A stretch of DNA of 64,000 nucleotides, taken from contig NZ_JWIZ01000008.1 in the NCBI RefSeq assembly GCF_001038205.1, forward strand, positions 1 through 64,000, read 5' to 3'. Positions 28,391-38,913 of the stretch are shown here, piece after piece (position 1 is the first letter of the stretch; each line of letters starts with the position of its first letter). The notes beneath the pieces were generated by a model. It was not told the DNA's origin. It ran no database searches and saw only the letters and a list, made by a program, of their open reading frames with translations. The DNA comes from Muribacter muris. GTDB taxonomy: Bacteria; Pseudomonadota; Gammaproteobacteria; Enterobacterales; Pasteurellaceae. The position numbers and the translations under genes are program-made.

Positions 28391-28401
28391 AAAATAACGG
28401 A

Positions 28402-30093
28402 TTATTTCAGCATCGGTAAATTCAGCCCGTACTGTTTCGCCGTTTGAATGGCAAGCTCGTAGCCCGCATCGGCGTGGCGCATTACGCCGCTGCCGCAGTC
28501 ATTAACCAACACACGTGCCAGCCGTTTTGCCGCCGCCTCTGTGCCGTCTGCCACAATCACCATTCCCGAATGTTGAGAGTAGCCCATACCCACACCGCCA
28601 CCGTGGTGTAGCGAAACCCAAGTCGCCCCGCCTGCAACGTTGAGCATTCCGTTCAACAATGCCCAGTCGGACACAGCGTCCGTACCGTCTTTCATACTTT
28701 CCGTTTCACGATTTGGGCTAGCGACCGAGCCGGTATCCAGATGATCACGCCCGATAACAATCGGTGCTTTTAATTCACCGTTTTTCACCATTTCATTAAA
28801 TGCTAAGCCCGCTTTATCCCGTTCGCCTAAGCCTAGCCAGCAAATACGGGCAGGTAAGCCTTGAAAATGAATACGATCCTGAGCCATATCCAGCCAACGG
28901 TGGACGTGGTGATTATCGGGAAACAGTTCCTTGATTTTTTGATCGGTTTTATAAATATCTTCCGGATCGCCGGAAAGCGCGACCCAGCGGAACGGGCCTT
29001 TACCCTGACAAAATAGCGGGCGGATATACGCCGGCACGAAACCGGGGAAGTTAAACGCCTCTTTCACCCCTTCATCAAAAGCGACTTGGCGGATATTATT
29101 GCCGTAATCGGTCGCCGGCACGCCCATTGTCTGTAAATCCAATATCGCTTGAACGTGAACGGCACACGATTTTGCCGCTGCGGTTTTTAGCTCGGCGTGT
29201 TTGGCGGGATCGGTTTGGGCGGCTTTCCACGCTTCAACCGTCCACCCGATTGGCAAATAGCCGTGGATCAGATCGTGAGCGGAGGTTTGGTCGGTAACAA
29301 AATCCGGTTTAATCTCGCCGTTTTTCGCCCGCTTGACGATCTCCGGCAAAATCTCTGCCGCATTGCCCAGTAGGGCGATTGATACCGCCTCGCCTTTAGC
29401 GGTATGCTCCTTGATTAACTGATAGGCGTGATCCAGATCATTCGCCTGTTTATCGACATAGCCCGTGCGTAAGCGGAAATCAATACTGGATTGTTGGCAC
29501 TCAATATTCAACGATACTGCACCAGCAAAGGTTGCCGCCAGCGGTTGCGCACCGCCCATTCCGCCCAAGCCTGCGGTTAAAATCCAACGCCCCTGCCAAC
29601 TGCCTTGGTAATGTTGGCGACCCGCCTCCGCAAAGGTTTCGTATGTCCCCTGTACAATGCCTTGTGTGCCAATGTAGATCCAACTGCCCGCCGTCATCTG
29701 CCCGTACATAAACAGATCTTGTTGATCGAGCTGATTGAAATGCTCCCAAGTTGCCCAACGCGGTACGAGGTTGGAATTGGCAATCAGCACCCTCGGTGCG
29801 TCCGCGTGAGTTTGAAAAATCCCAACGGGCTTGCCCGATTGCACAATCAGCGTCTGATCGTCATTTAAGGCTTTTAAACTGGCTAAAATCTGATCGTAGC
29901 ATTCCCAATTGCGTGCCGCACGCCCAATACCGCCATATACCACAAGGCTTTGCGGGTTTTCTGCCACATCCGGGTGCAGATTATTTTGAATCATTCTAAA
30001 CGGTGCTTCCGTCAGCCAGCTTTTACAATTTAACTGCGTGCCGGTTGGGGCTGAAATACTGCGGTTTGGATCGGTACGGGTAAAGGTTGTCAT
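28402..30093 (-). CDS. hutU: Urocanate hydratase
   Basis: Second step of histidine breakdown: urocanate to imidazolone-5-propionate, with tightly bound NAD. The 563-residue protein has family length. The conserved segments [18 protein letters not shown] near 49-66, [15 protein letters not shown] near 172-186, the catalytic-Cys region [19 protein letters not shown] near 415-433 and [21 protein letters not shown] RDHLDTGSV are visible. First gene of the operon, divergent from rnf. Neither flank holds hutH. Confidence 0.97.
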   Translation of the reverse strand: MTTFTRTDPNRSISAPTGTQLNCKSWLTEAPFRMIQNNLHPDVAENPQSLVVYGGIGRAARNWECYDQILASLKALNDDQTLIVQSGKPVGIFQTHADAPRVLIANSNLVPRWATWEHFNQLDQQDLFMYGQMTAGSWIYIGTQGIVQGTYETFAEAGRQHYQGSWQGRWILTAGLGGMGGAQPLAATFAGAVSLNIECQQSSIDFRLRTGYVDKQANDLDHAYQLIKEHTAKGEAVSIALLGNAAEILPEIVKRAKNGEIKPDFVTDQTSAHDLIHGYLPIGWTVEAWKAAQTDPAKHAELKTAAAKSCAVHVQAILDLQTMGVPATDYGNNIRQVAFDEGVKEAFNFPGFVPAYIRPLFCQGKGPFRWVALSGDPEDIYKTDQKIKELFPDNHHVHRWLDMAQDRIHFQGLPARICWLGLGERDKAGLAFNEMVKNGELKAPIVIGRDHLDTGSVASPNRETESMKDGTDAVSDWALLNGMLNVAGGATWVSLHHGGGVGMGYSQHSGMVIVADGTEAAAKRLARVLVNDCGSGVMRHADAGYELAIQTAKQYGLNLPMLK

Positions 30094-30117
30094 CGTTTGC
30101 TCCTGTCATATGCGTGA

Positions 30118-30135
30118 AATTTGTATAGACAAATT
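30118..30135 (-). promoter_or_regulatory. Candidate HutC operator before hutU
   Basis: AATTTGT-ATAG-ACAAATT is an 18-bp palindrome with 7-bp perfect arms, 25 bases before the hutU start codon. It resembles the TGTATA-type operators reported for HutC in other proteobacteria. It fits control of hutU-yjiH-hutG-hutI by the HutC encoded at the far end. Confidence 0.6.
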
Positions 30136-30194
30136 AGCAGTAAAGATGAACGACAACAATCAATTTGTAAGAAAAACGTTAAATTTTAATCAGA

Positions 30195-30214
30195 AATGTG
30201 AACGAGATCGCAAT
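30195..30214 (-). promoter_or_regulatory. Candidate CRP site before hutU
   Basis: AATGTGAACGAGATCGCAAT contains TGTGA-N6-TCGCA, nine of ten core bases of the CRP consensus. It lies about 100 bases before hutU. Catabolite control of hut by CRP is known in enterobacteria; here it is inferred from sequence alone. The site could also act on the divergent rnf promoter. Confidence 0.45.
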
Positions 30215-30356
30215 TTTAGCTATTCAAGCCAAAAAATTGCTCATTTCTCTTCGGATCGAGGCGCTTGCTGCGTAATGTTTGGCAAAGGGTGTTGTTCATT
30301 GGCGTGAAAAAACGGATAATATCCGCCATTTTTGCAATGATTTTGTGGGAAAAGGC

Positions 30357-30935
30357 GTGGAATATCTGTTATTGATTATCGGCACGGCGTTAATTAACAA
30401 TTTTGTGCTGGTGAAATTTTTAGGGCTATGCCCGTTTATGGGGGTATCCAAAAAAGTGGAAACCGCTATCGGAATGGGGCTAGCGACCACCTTTGTGCTG
30501 ACGGTGGCTTCATTGGCAGCCTATTTAGTCGAACGGTATTTACTGATGCCGTTAGATGCCCAATTTTTACGCACGCTTGTATTTATTTTAGTGATTGCCG
30601 TGATCGTTCAATTAACGGAAATGATCGTACACAAAACCAGCCCGACCCTTTACCGTTTACTCGGCATTTATTTACCGCTGATTACCACCAATTGCGCCGT
30701 ATTGGGCGTGGCGTTACTGAACGTGAATTTAGCCAATAATTTGGTCGAATCGGTACTGTACGGGTTCGGCGCTGCCGCTGGTTTTTCCCTCGTACTGATC
30801 CTGTTTTCCGCTTTGCGTGAGCGTTTGGTCGCCGCCGATGTGCCACACGCCTTTCAAGGTGCGTCCATTGCGTTAATCACCGCAGGTTTAATGTCCCTCG
30901 CCTTTATGGGCTTTACCGGTTTAGTCAAAGTTTAA
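30357..30935 (+). CDS. rnfA: Electron transport complex subunit RnfA
   Basis: Six-helix membrane subunit of the Rnf (Rsx) complex, which couples electron flow between NADH and ferredoxin-type carriers to ion movement and also reduces SoxR in Escherichia coli. The GTG at 30357 is chosen because the family begins (M)xYLLLxxGT and is 192-193 residues long; an in-frame ATG at 30279 would add 26 unrelated residues. Cys in [14 protein letters not shown] and TTNCAVLGV match NqrE. Overlaps rnfB by one base (TAATG). Confidence 0.93.
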   Translation: MEYLLLIIGTALINNFVLVKFLGLCPFMGVSKKVETAIGMGLATTFVLTVASLAAYLVERYLLMPLDAQFLRTLVFILVIAVIVQLTEMIVHKTSPTLYRLLGIYLPLITTNCAVLGVALLNVNLANNLVESVLYGFGAAAGFSLVLILFSALRERLVAADVPHAFQGASIALITAGLMSLAFMGFTGLVKV

Positions 30936-31549
30936 TGTTAGATCAATCAATTCTCTATCTGATTATGGCGATTATCGCCCTGATAGCCCTGATTTTCGGG
31001 GCAATTTTGGGCTATTCTTCCATTAAATTAAAAGTGGAAGCCGATCCAATTGTCGAACAAATTGATGCGTTACTGCCGCAAAGCCAATGCGGTCAGTGCG
31101 GCTACCCCGGCTGCAAACCTTACGCCGAGGCGATTGCCAATGGCGATCAAATCACCAAATGCGTGCCGGGCGGGCCGCCACTGGTGGTCAAAATTGCCGA
31201 TTTAATGGGCGTGGACGTGCCGGAAATGGAGGGCGAAACGCCGGAAACCAAAGTCGCCTTAATTGACGAAGCAATGTGTATCGGCTGCACCAAATGTATT
31301 CAGGCTTGCCCTGTGGATGCCATCATCGGCACAAATAAAGCGATGCACACGGTTATCGCCGATCTTTGTACGGGTTGCGAGCTGTGCGTTGCCCCTTGCC
31401 CGACAGACTGCATTGAGATGATCAAAGTGAAACCTACACCGCAAACGTGGAATTGGCAATTTGACCCGAATTTAGTCATTCCAATCGTCAATACCACCGA
31501 ATTACAGCATAAACGTATTGAGGGAGGCACGCGTGAGCAATCCAAATGA
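30935..31549 (+). CDS. rnfB: Electron transport complex subunit RnfB
   Basis: 204-residue iron-sulfur subunit anchored by an N-terminal helix (about 5-28). The conserved 4Fe-4S cluster domain [13 protein letters not shown] lies near 50-62, followed by two ferredoxin-type motifs [12 protein letters not shown] and [12 protein letters not shown] near 110-155. The 3' end overlaps the rnfC start by 17 bases. Confidence 0.96.
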   Translation: MLDQSILYLIMAIIALIALIFGAILGYSSIKLKVEADPIVEQIDALLPQSQCGQCGYPGCKPYAEAIANGDQITKCVPGGPPLVVKIADLMGVDVPEMEGETPETKVALIDEAMCIGCTKCIQACPVDAIIGTNKAMHTVIADLCTGCELCVAPCPTDCIEMIKVKPTPQTWNWQFDPNLVIPIVNTTELQHKRIEGGTREQSK

Positions 31550-34121
31550 GGTGCTAGACCGTATCCGTCAAGGGAGAACTTGGTCATTCCCCGGTGGCAT
31601 TCACCCGCCGGAAATGAAAAAACAATCAAATCAAAAGCCGATCCGCACCCTACATTTACCGAAATATTTTTATGTACCGCTGGTACAGCACGCCGGCAGT
31701 GCGGGCGAGCTTATCGTCAGCCAAGGGCAGAAAGTGCTAAAGGGGCAGCCGCTCACACGGGGCGATCACTATCGCCAGCTCCCTGTGCATAGCCCGACCT
31801 CCGGCACGGTGATTGCAATTCAGCCTTATGTATCGTGCCACCCGTCCGGCTTGTCGGAATTAACCGTAGTGATCGAAACGGACGGCAAAGACGAGTGGTT
31901 CGCCCGTCAGCCGATTGATGATTTTTTACATCTGACAAGCGATCAGATCATCGAAAAAGTTTACCAAGCTGGGATTGCCGGCTTGGGCGGTGCGGTATTC
32001 CCGACCTCCAGCAAATTACACTATGCCGATAAACGCTGCCAACTGCTCATCATCAACGGCGCCGAGTGTGAGCCTTACATCACTTGCGATGATCGGCTAA
32101 TGCAAGAGCACGCCGCCGAGCTGATTGAGGGGATCCGCATTTTGCGTTATGTGCTACGCCCCGAAGCAGTGGTGATTGCGATTGAAGATAATAAGCCGAA
32201 AGCGATACAAGCGGTCAGAAAAGCGCTGAAAGGTGCAAATGACATTATCCTGAGGGTTATTCCAACCAAATATCCGTCCGGTGCGAGCGACCAATTAGTC
32301 CAAATTTTAACCGGACTAGAGATCCCCTACGGTAAACGCAGCATTGAAATGGGCATTGTAATGCATAATGTCGGCACTGCGGTTGCCGTGAAACGAGCGG
32401 TAATTGACGATGAACCCTTAATTGAACGGGTTGTTACCCTCACGGGCGACAAAATCCGTAATAAAGGCAATGTGTGGGCAAGGCTCGGCACGCCGATTAT
32501 TCACCTTTTGGAACAGGTGGATTACCAAGCGGACGAGCGTTTTCTGGTCTTTTTAGGAGGGCCGATGATGGGCTTTATCCTGCCATCTCTGCAAGCCCCG
32601 ATAACCAAAACCGCTAACTGCATTATTGCCCCCGACCATTTCGAGTATGCACCGCCGCAGCCGGAGCGGAACTGTATCCGCTGCTCAAGTTGTTCCGATG
32701 CGTGTCCGGTCGGTTTGCTACCTCAACAGCTTTACTGGTTCGCCCGTGCGGAAGAACACGAAAAATCAAAGGCTTATCACCTTGATGCCTGCATTGAATG
32801 CGGTGTGTGTGCCTACGTTTGCCCAAGCTATATACCGCTGATCCAATATTTCCGCCAAGAAAAAGCCAAACTGGCTGAAATAGATGAAAAGGCGAAAAAA
32901 GCCGAAGAAGCCAAGCAACGCTTTGAAGCCCGTGAAGCACGACTCAATAAAGAAAAAGAAGCCCGCACCGCCCGTATTCAACAAGCAGCGGAAAAACGGC
33001 GGGAAGAAGTGGCAAACAGCCAAGGTGAAGATCCGGTCAAAGCCGCCCTTGCCCGCCTGAAAGCGAAAAAAGCCGACAGTGGCGAAACCGAAACGCCGAA
33101 AATCGTAGCAAATGCAAACGGCGAACCGGATAACCGTGATTTAATGGCACAGCGGCGAGCCAGACGTTTAGCAAAACAGGCAGAACAAACTGCACAGCAA
33201 GCGGTGAGTTCTGCGCCAAATTCTGCAACATCGGCGGAGATAGCGGAAAATCCCGTAGCAGCAGATATGTCGAAAAACAGCGTAACGGCTGACACGAGCG
33301 TGCAAGATGCCGATCCCCGCAAAGCTGCCGTTGCCGCCGCCCTTGCCCGTGCGAAAGCGAAAAAAGCGGCACAGCAAGCGGTGAGTTCTGCGCTAAATTC
33401 TGCAATATCGGCGGAGTTAGTGGAAAATCCCGCAGCTGCGGATATTACGGAAAATAGCATAACGGCGGACACGAGCGTGCCAAATACCGATCCCCGCAAA
33501 GCCGCCGTTGCCGCCGCTCTTGCCCGTGCTAAAGCGAAAAAAGCGGCACAGCAAGCGGTGAGTTCTGCGCCAAATTCTGCAATATCGGCGGAGTTAGAGG
33601 AAAATTCTGTAACGGCGGATATGCCGAAAAATAGCGTAACGGCGGACACGAACGTGCAAGATGCCGATCCCCGCAAAGCCGCTGTTGCCGCCGCCCTTGC
33701 CCGTGCGAAAGCGAAAAAAGCGGCACAGCAAGCGGCGAGTTCTGCGTCAAATTCTGCCATATCGGCGGAGATAGCGGAAAATCCCGCAGCAGCGGATATG
33801 CCGAAAAATAGCGTAACGGCGGACACGAGAGTGCAAGACACTGATCCCCGCAAAGCCGCCGTAGCCGCCGCACTGGCCCGAGCTAAAGCGAAAAAAGCGG
33901 CACAGCAAGCGGTGGGTTCTGTGCCAAATTCTGCAATATCGGCGGAGACAGCGGAAAATCCCGCAGCGGCGGATATGCCGAAAAATAGCATAACGGCGGA
34001 CACGAGCGTGCAAGATACCGATCCCCGCAAAGCCGCCGTTGCCGCCGCCCTTGCCCGTGCCAAAGCGAAAAAAGCGGCACAGCAAGCGGCGAATGCAAAA
34101 CCAAATTCACCCATAACTTGA
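31533..34121 (+). CDS. rnfC: Electron transport complex subunit RnfC with repeat tail
   Basis: Peripheral subunit, 862 residues, homologous to NqrA plus NqrF-like parts; expected to bind FMN/NADH and two 4Fe-4S clusters. The cluster motifs [12 protein letters not shown] and [12 protein letters not shown] lie near 376-430. The first 450 residues match the family core. The rest is an Ala/Lys/Glu-rich tail containing five near-identical 59-residue units beginning [23 protein letters not shown] at 31533 has AGGGAGG 5 bases upstream and is preferred to a TTG at 31518. The overlap with rnfB suggests coupled translation. Confidence 0.93.
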   Translation: MSNPNEVLDRIRQGRTWSFPGGIHPPEMKKQSNQKPIRTLHLPKYFYVPLVQHAGSAGELIVSQGQKVLKGQPLTRGDHYRQLPVHSPTSGTVIAIQPYVSCHPSGLSELTVVIETDGKDEWFARQPIDDFLHLTSDQIIEKVYQAGIAGLGGAVFPTSSKLHYADKRCQLLIINGAECEPYITCDDRLMQEHAAELIEGIRILRYVLRPEAVVIAIEDNKPKAIQAVRKALKGANDIILRVIPTKYPSGASDQLVQILTGLEIPYGKRSIEMGIVMHNVGTAVAVKRAVIDDEPLIERVVTLTGDKIRNKGNVWARLGTPIIHLLEQVDYQADERFLVFLGGPMMGFILPSLQAPITKTANCIIAPDHFEYAPPQPERNCIRCSSCSDACPVGLLPQQLYWFARAEEHEKSKAYHLDACIECGVCAYVCPSYIPLIQYFRQEKAKLAEIDEKAKKAEEAKQRFEAREARLNKEKEARTARIQQAAEKRREEVANSQGEDPVKAALARLKAKKADSGETETPKIVANANGEPDNRDLMAQRRARRLAKQAEQTAQQAVSSAPNSATSAEIAENPVAADMSKNSVTADTSVQDADPRKAAVAAALARAKAKKAAQQAVSSALNSAISAELVENPAAADITENSITADTSVPNTDPRKAAVAAALARAKAKKAAQQAVSSAPNSAISAELEENSVTADMPKNSVTADTNVQDADPRKAAVAAALARAKAKKAAQQAASSASNSAISAEIAENPAAADMPKNSVTADTRVQDTDPRKAAVAAALARAKAKKAAQQAVGSVPNSAISAETAENPAAADMPKNSITADTSVQDTDPRKAAVAAALARAKAKKAAQQAANAKPNSPIT
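33312..34106 (+). repeat. Five 177-bp tandem repeats in the rnfC tail
   Basis: Units start at 33312, 33489, 33666, 33843 and 34020, each exactly 177 bp (59 codons) apart; the last is cut short at the gene end. A partial unit lies before the first. Each unit encodes [23 protein letters not shown] then a more variable Ser/Asn/Ala/Thr linker. Codon-level changes between units are mostly silent or in the linker. Confidence 0.95.
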
Positions 34122-34134
34122 GAACGGAGAGAAA

Positions 34135-34770
34135 ATGATCGCAAGCCTCATTCCTGAATTTCCTTGGTCATTTCTGTTTATACAAGACTTGATTGGCACG
34201 GTTGTATTTGCCATTTCCGGCGCTATTGCCGCCCGCCAACATCGAATGGATATTTTCGGTATGTTTGTGCTGGCGTTTGTTACCGGGGTCGGCGGCGGTA
34301 CATTGCGCGATGTGATGATCGGCAGTACGCCGGTCTTTTGGATGAAACAGCCGATTTATGTGCTGATGATTTCGGTGGCAGTGGTGATTGTGGCATTGGC
34401 GAAGAATGCGATCGACAAAGCCTACTGGAAAACCGGCTTGCTGATCTTCGATGCAATTGGTTTAGGCGTGTTTACCGTTATTGGGGTACAAAAAGGGCTG
34501 GATTTTGGCTTACACCCGCTTATTTCCATTGCCCTCGGTGGCGTAACCGGCTGCTTTGGCGGGTTAATTCGGGATATTTTGCGTAACGAAGTGCCGATTA
34601 TTTTGCAAAGGGAAGTGTATGTTACCGCCAGTTTGGTTGGCGGTATTATCTTTATTTTATTTCGTGAGGCAGGCTTTGAAAGTAATTGGATCGATGTGGC
34701 AACGGTCAGCACCGTGATTGCAATCCGTATGCTGACGATCCGATTTAACCTGCATTTGCCGAAGATTTGA
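34135..34770 (+). CDS. TRIC-type cation channel family protein (UPF0126, YicG-like)
   Basis: 211-residue membrane protein with about seven helices and two homologous halves, each with the family signature (VTGVGGGTLRDVMIG near 53-67 and TGCFGGLIRDILRNE near 139-153). This is the bacterial homologue of trimeric intracellular cation channels, often annotated UPF0126. It lies between rnfC (13 bases) and rnfD (15 bases) with its own GGAGAG site, so it is co-transcribed with rnf. The insertion inside the operon is unusual. Confidence 0.9.
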   Translation: MIASLIPEFPWSFLFIQDLIGTVVFAISGAIAARQHRMDIFGMFVLAFVTGVGGGTLRDVMIGSTPVFWMKQPIYVLMISVAVVIVALAKNAIDKAYWKTGLLIFDAIGLGVFTVIGVQKGLDFGLHPLISIALGGVTGCFGGLIRDILRNEVPIILQREVYVTASLVGGIIFILFREAGFESNWIDVATVSTVIAIRMLTIRFNLHLPKI

Positions 34771-34785
34771 GTTTAGGAAAGAGCA

Positions 34786-35829
34786 ATGTTTAAGATGATG
34801 AGTTCCCCGCATACCCATTCACAGCGTTTAACGGCGAACGTGATGTTATGGGTGATTGCGGCAATGCTGCCGGCGTTGTGCGTTCAGGGGTATTTTTTCG
34901 GCTATGGCGTGTTGATCCAAGTATCAATCGCGTTGGGCTTGGCAATAGTGATCGAGCTAACGGTGGCGAAGATGCGCCGTAAACTATTGACGTTCTATTT
35001 AAGCGATTTATCGGGGATACTAACCGCTTTCATTTTGGCGGTTGCCATTCCGCCTTACGCGCCTTATTGGTTAATCAGCATTGGCGTGCTGGCGTCATTA
35101 TTGCTGGCGAAGCACGTTTACGGCGGGTTGGGGCAGAATATTTTTAATCCGGCGATGATTGGCTATGCGTTATTGTTGGTTTCTTTCCCGCTGGAAATGA
35201 CCGCTTGGTTGCCGCCGATTTCTCTTTTAAATGAACCGCCGACCTTTGCAGACAGCCTCTCATTAGTCTTTCGAGGAGTAACGACAGACGGCTTCGGGGT
35301 ACATCAGTTACTGCATGGCATTGACGGTATCACCCAAGCCACCCCGCTTGACAGTGCCAAAACCAATATCGCCAAGCAAGGCTTAGACGGTGTATTGCAA
35401 GCGGTCATTTTCAGCGGACACTTTGCAACGGGCTGGTGGCAGGTGAATTTGGCTTTCCTCGTTGGCGGGCTGTTGTTGATCTATAAGAAAATTATTCACT
35501 GGCAAATTCCCTTTGCAATGCTGGCAATGTTCAGCCTCTTGAGCGGGCTGACAGAACTACTGGACAATGCACGCCATTTAGGGCTTGCCAGCCAACTGTT
35601 GAGCGGGGCGATGATGTTCGGTGCATTTTTTATTGCGACCGATCCCGTTTCCGCCGCCATCACCCCAAAAGGCAAACTGATTTTTGGCGGCTTGATCGGC
35701 TTATTGGTCTATTTAATCCGCTATTACGGCAACTACCCTGACGGCGTAGCGTTTGCCGTGTTACTGGCAAATATTTGCGTGCCCTTGATTGACCACTACA
35801 CCCAGCCCCGTTTATACGGCACACGATAA
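34786..35829 (+). CDS. rnfD: Electron transport complex subunit RnfD
   Basis: Polytopic membrane subunit, 347 residues, homologous to NqrB. The start [11 protein letters not shown] matches the family. The flavinylation motif ITQATPL places covalent FMN on Thr186 (Thr187 in Escherichia coli). About ten helices. AGGAAAGAG precedes the ATG. Confidence 0.96.
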   Translation: MFKMMSSPHTHSQRLTANVMLWVIAAMLPALCVQGYFFGYGVLIQVSIALGLAIVIELTVAKMRRKLLTFYLSDLSGILTAFILAVAIPPYAPYWLISIGVLASLLLAKHVYGGLGQNIFNPAMIGYALLLVSFPLEMTAWLPPISLLNEPPTFADSLSLVFRGVTTDGFGVHQLLHGIDGITQATPLDSAKTNIAKQGLDGVLQAVIFSGHFATGWWQVNLAFLVGGLLLIYKKIIHWQIPFAMLAMFSLLSGLTELLDNARHLGLASQLLSGAMMFGAFFIATDPVSAAITPKGKLIFGGLIGLLVYLIRYYGNYPDGVAFAVLLANICVPLIDHYTQPRLYGTR

Positions 35830-35838
35830 GGAAAAAGA

Positions 35839-36471
35839 ATGAAAACCTCCGTGATTACAACACATTATGCGTTATTGCTGGGGCTGATTGCACTACTTTG
35901 TAGTGCTGTTTCAACCTTAGTGTATCAGCTCACAAAAGGGCGGATTGACGATGTGATTGCCACGCAACAACGCCAATTATTAGGCGAAGTTATCCCGCAT
36001 CACTCTTTTGACAATGATGTCTTGGCGACCTGCCGCCAAATTACACTGCCCGAAGCGCCGTTTTTAAATCAGCTTTACGTGGCAAAAAAAGGGGAGAATC
36101 TGACCGCTTACGCCATTCAAGCTACCGCACCAGATGGCTATTCCGGCGATATTCGCCTGCTGATTGGCATTCAGCCTGACGGCACGGTGCTAGGCGTGCG
36201 TACCTTAGAACATAAGGAAACACCGGGGCTGGGCGATAAAATCGAAACCCGCATTTCCGATTGGATTTTGAGCTTTAACCAACGGACTTTCAGCGTGGAA
36301 AGCGAAGCGCAGTGGGCAGTGAAAAAAGACGGCGGGCAGTTCGATCAATTTACGGGGGCGACCATTACGCCACGGGCAGTGGTGAATAATGTCCGCCAAA
36401 CGGCAAAATGGGTGGTAACTCAACTTAACCACCACCCTGAATGGTTGGCACAATTTGGCGTATGCCGTTGA
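35839..36471 (+). CDS. rnfG: Electron transport complex subunit RnfG
   Basis: 210-residue subunit with one N-terminal helix (about 9-31) and a periplasmic FMN-binding domain, homologous to NqrC. The motif FTGATITPRAVV places covalent FMN on Thr175. The segment EHKETPGLGDKI is also found in NqrC as [12 protein letters not shown]. Preceded by AAGGAAAAAG. Confidence 0.96.
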   Translation: MKTSVITTHYALLLGLIALLCSAVSTLVYQLTKGRIDDVIATQQRQLLGEVIPHHSFDNDVLATCRQITLPEAPFLNQLYVAKKGENLTAYAIQATAPDGYSGDIRLLIGIQPDGTVLGVRTLEHKETPGLGDKIETRISDWILSFNQRTFSVESEAQWAVKKDGGQFDQFTGATITPRAVVNNVRQTAKWVVTQLNHHPEWLAQFGVCR

Positions 36472-36486
36472 TTTTTGGGAGGAAAA

Positions 36487-37176
36487 ATGGCACAGACATC
36501 TATTCCGGTTCAGCAAATAGACGAGCAACCGAAAGCTCCGTCCGTCTGGAAAACGTTGTTTAGGCAAGGGTTATGGACAAACAACGGCGCATTGGTGCAA
36601 CTGTTGGGGCTATGCCCGTTGCTTGCCGTCTCCAATAATGTTACTAATGCGTTAGGATTGGGGCTGGCAACCTTGCTGGTATTGATCATCACCAATTCGG
36701 TAGTTTCGCTGTTTCGCAAGGCGATCCCGCACGATATTCGCATTCCGATTTATGTGATGATTATCGCCACTGCCGTTACCACGATTCAGTTGCTGATGAA
36801 TGCGTTTGCTTATCCGGTTTATCAATCGTTGGGGATCTTTATCCCACTGATTGTAACCAACTGTATCGTAATTGGGCGGGCAGAGGCGTTTGCCTCAAAA
36901 AACAGCTTGGCGCATTCCGCCTTTGACGGCTTTGCAATGGGGTTGGGAATGACCTTCAGCCTTGTTTTGCTCGGCAGCCTGCGGGAAATTGTCGGTAACG
37001 GCACTTTGTTTGACGGCTTGGATTTGCTGCTGGGTGATTGGGCGAAAGCCCTGAAAATCGACCTGTTACACCTTGATTCCGGCATTTTGCTTGCGATTTT
37101 ACCGCCGGGGGCTTTCATCGGCTTGGGCATCATTTTGGCGCTCAAAAATATCATTGATCATCGGATAAAGAAATAA
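36487..37176 (+). CDS. rnfE: Electron transport complex subunit RnfE
   Basis: 229-residue six-helix membrane subunit, homologue of NqrD. Start at 36487 ([10 protein letters not shown]) has GGGAGGA just upstream; a TTG four codons before is not needed. The iron-centre region [14 protein letters not shown] and the end [13 protein letters not shown] are conserved. The stop overlaps the lpxM start by one base. nth, which follows rnfE in several gammaproteobacteria, is absent here. Confidence 0.95.
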   Translation: MAQTSIPVQQIDEQPKAPSVWKTLFRQGLWTNNGALVQLLGLCPLLAVSNNVTNALGLGLATLLVLIITNSVVSLFRKAIPHDIRIPIYVMIIATAVTTIQLLMNAFAYPVYQSLGIFIPLIVTNCIVIGRAEAFASKNSLAHSAFDGFAMGLGMTFSLVLLGSLREIVGNGTLFDGLDLLLGDWAKALKIDLLHLDSGILLAILPPGAFIGLGIILALKNIIDHRIKK

Positions 37177-38129
37177 TGAGTGAAGAACGTTTTACCTACC
37201 GTATCGGCTATCAACACCGCTTCCAAAAAGCCTTTTTACACCCGAAATATTGGGGCGTTTGGCTCGGGGTGCTTGCCTTAGGTTTATTGGCATACCTGCC
37301 GTATCAATGGCGGGATAGGCTGGCAGCGTTTGTCGGCAAACTTGCGGCAAAATATCTGAAAGGCAAAAAGCCCCATCATCGTGCCGATGTTAATTTACGT
37401 TACTGCTTCCCCGATTGGTCGGCAGCGCAGCGGGCGGAGGTGATCGAAAAAATGTTTATTACCGTTGCGCAAACAATGTTCGGTATTGGGGAAATCGCCC
37501 TGCGTTCCGTTCGCCATATTCAGCAACGCAGTGAATTTAGCGGGTTGGAGATTGTCCGCCAAGCCCGTGAAAGCGGCAAAAACGTTATTTTGCTCGTGCC
37601 GCATACTTGGGCGATTGATGCCTCCGGCATTGTGATGCACACCTACGGAATGCCGATGACCTCAATGTATCACCCGCACCATAACCCGTTAGTCGATTGG
37701 CTGTGGAATGCGGTGAGGGAACGGTTTGGCGGTAAAATGCACGCGCGCCAAAACGGGATTAAACCTTTCTTGGCGGATGTCCACAAAGGCGAACTGGGCT
37801 ATTTTCTGCCCGATGAAGACTACGGCGAAGCATTAAGTGTATATGCGCCGTTTTTTGCGACGGAAAAAGCGACGCTGCCCGGTTTGAATAAAATGGCACG
37901 GGTGGCTAATGCGGTCGTGATCCCGATGTTCCCGATTTACAATGCGGAAAAAGGGCGTTATCAGATCGAAATCCTGCCGCAAATTGAATTTAACGGCACA
38001 CCGGAGCAGTCTGCAGCGGAAATGAACAGAGTGATTGAATACTTTGTCAGCAAGCAGCCCGAGCAGTATGTTTGGATTTTGCGGCTGCTCAAAACCCGTC
38101 GGGACGGGCAAGATATTTACCGCCGCTAA
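37176..38129 (+). CDS. lpxM: Lipid A biosynthesis acyltransferase LpxM (MsbB)
   Basis: Late acyltransferase that adds the secondary acyl chain to the 3' side of lipid A. The 317-residue inner-membrane enzyme has one N-terminal helix (about 24-44) and the HX4D catalytic motif H143-D148 (HTWAID). Segments YWGVWLG, FGGKMHARQNGIKPF and EQYVWILRLLKTRRDG fit LpxM better than LpxL or LpxP. Translationally coupled to rnfE (TAATG), though not functionally related. Confidence 0.92.
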   Translation: MSEERFTYRIGYQHRFQKAFLHPKYWGVWLGVLALGLLAYLPYQWRDRLAAFVGKLAAKYLKGKKPHHRADVNLRYCFPDWSAAQRAEVIEKMFITVAQTMFGIGEIALRSVRHIQQRSEFSGLEIVRQARESGKNVILLVPHTWAIDASGIVMHTYGMPMTSMYHPHHNPLVDWLWNAVRERFGGKMHARQNGIKPFLADVHKGELGYFLPDEDYGEALSVYAPFFATEKATLPGLNKMARVANAVVIPMFPIYNAEKGRYQIEILPQIEFNGTPEQSAAEMNRVIEYFVSKQPEQYVWILRLLKTRRDGQDIYRR

Positions 38130-38160
38130 CAAGCGGTCGGTTCTGGCGGAAAATGTGCAA

Positions 38161-38913
38161 ATGAAACAGAGTATTTACGACAGCCCGCTTTTTTTCGAGC
38201 GTTATCTAAAACTGCGGGAAAATCCGATCAGCTTGAACGAAGTGGTGGAGAAGCCGACAATGTTTTCTCTGCTCCCAGAATTGAGGGGGAAGCGGGTGCT
38301 GGATCTCGGTTGCGGGGCAGGCGGGCATTTGCGACACTATTGGCAATGCGGGGCGGTACAGTTGGTCGGACTGGATTTGTCGTCGGCAATGCTGATGCAG
38401 GCGCAGCAGGATCTTGCAAAAAACGGGGTGGATCAGACCGCTTGCCGTTTCTACTGTTTGCCGATGGAGCGGCTTGCCGAGATTGAGGAGACGGATTTCG
38501 ACCTGATCACCAGTTCCTTTGCATTCCATTATGTTGAAGATTTTTCGGCGTTGCTACGGCATATTCACGCCAAATTAAAACCGAAAGGCGAGTTAATTTT
38601 TTCTCAAGAGCACCCGATTGTTACCGCTCACCGTGAGGGTGATCGTTGGGAGAAAGATGCTCATAAGCAACAGACGGCGTATCGGCTCAATCATTATCGT
38701 GAAGAAGGGCTACGGGAACGCAATTGGTTTCGGCAATCTTTTCAGACCTATCATCGTACAATGGCAACGATCATAAATCAGCTCATTCAAGCCGGTTTTC
38801 GTATTGTGCAAGTGGAAGAACCAATGTTGGCGGATCAACCGAATTGGCACGCCGAGTTTAAAGATCTGCGCCACCGCCCACCGTTACTGTTCATAAAATC
38901 AGTCAAAAATTAA
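38161..38913 (+). CDS. Class I SAM-dependent methyltransferase
   Basis: 250-residue soluble protein with the Rossmann SAM motif VLDLGCGAG at 46-54, an acidic residue after the next strand (GLDLSSAML) and a typical motif II region (DLITSSFAFHYVEDF). The substrate is unknown; it belongs to the broad UbiE/YcgJ-like group. The start at 38161 is set by the first ATG after an uptake signal (ACAAGCGGTCGG at 38129-38140); the frame is open further upstream only by overlap with lpxM. No clear Shine-Dalgarno is seen. Confidence 0.82.
   Translation: MKQSIYDSPLFFERYLKLRENPISLNEVVEKPTMFSLLPELRGKRVLDLGCGAGGHLRHYWQCGAVQLVGLDLSSAMLMQAQQDLAKNGVDQTACRFYCLPMERLAEIEETDFDLITSSFAFHYVEDFSALLRHIHAKLKPKGELIFSQEHPIVTAHREGDRWEKDAHKQQTAYRLNHYREEGLRERNWFRQSFQTYHRTMATIINQLIQAGFRIVQVEEPMLADQPNWHAEFKDLRHRPPLLFIKSVKN

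Noticed and set aside
33312..34106. Regularly spaced repeats resembling a CRISPR or satellite array
   Set aside because: The period is 177 bp, the units lie in frame inside rnfC and both parts of the unit are coding. No short palindromic repeats with unique spacers and no cas genes are present.
32978..34144. 388-residue minus-strand open frame opposite rnfC
   Set aside because: It arises because the GC-rich Ala/Lys repeats of rnfC leave the opposite strand free of stops. It repeats with the same 177-bp period, has no ribosome-binding site or family match, and rnfC with its Fe-S motifs is certain.
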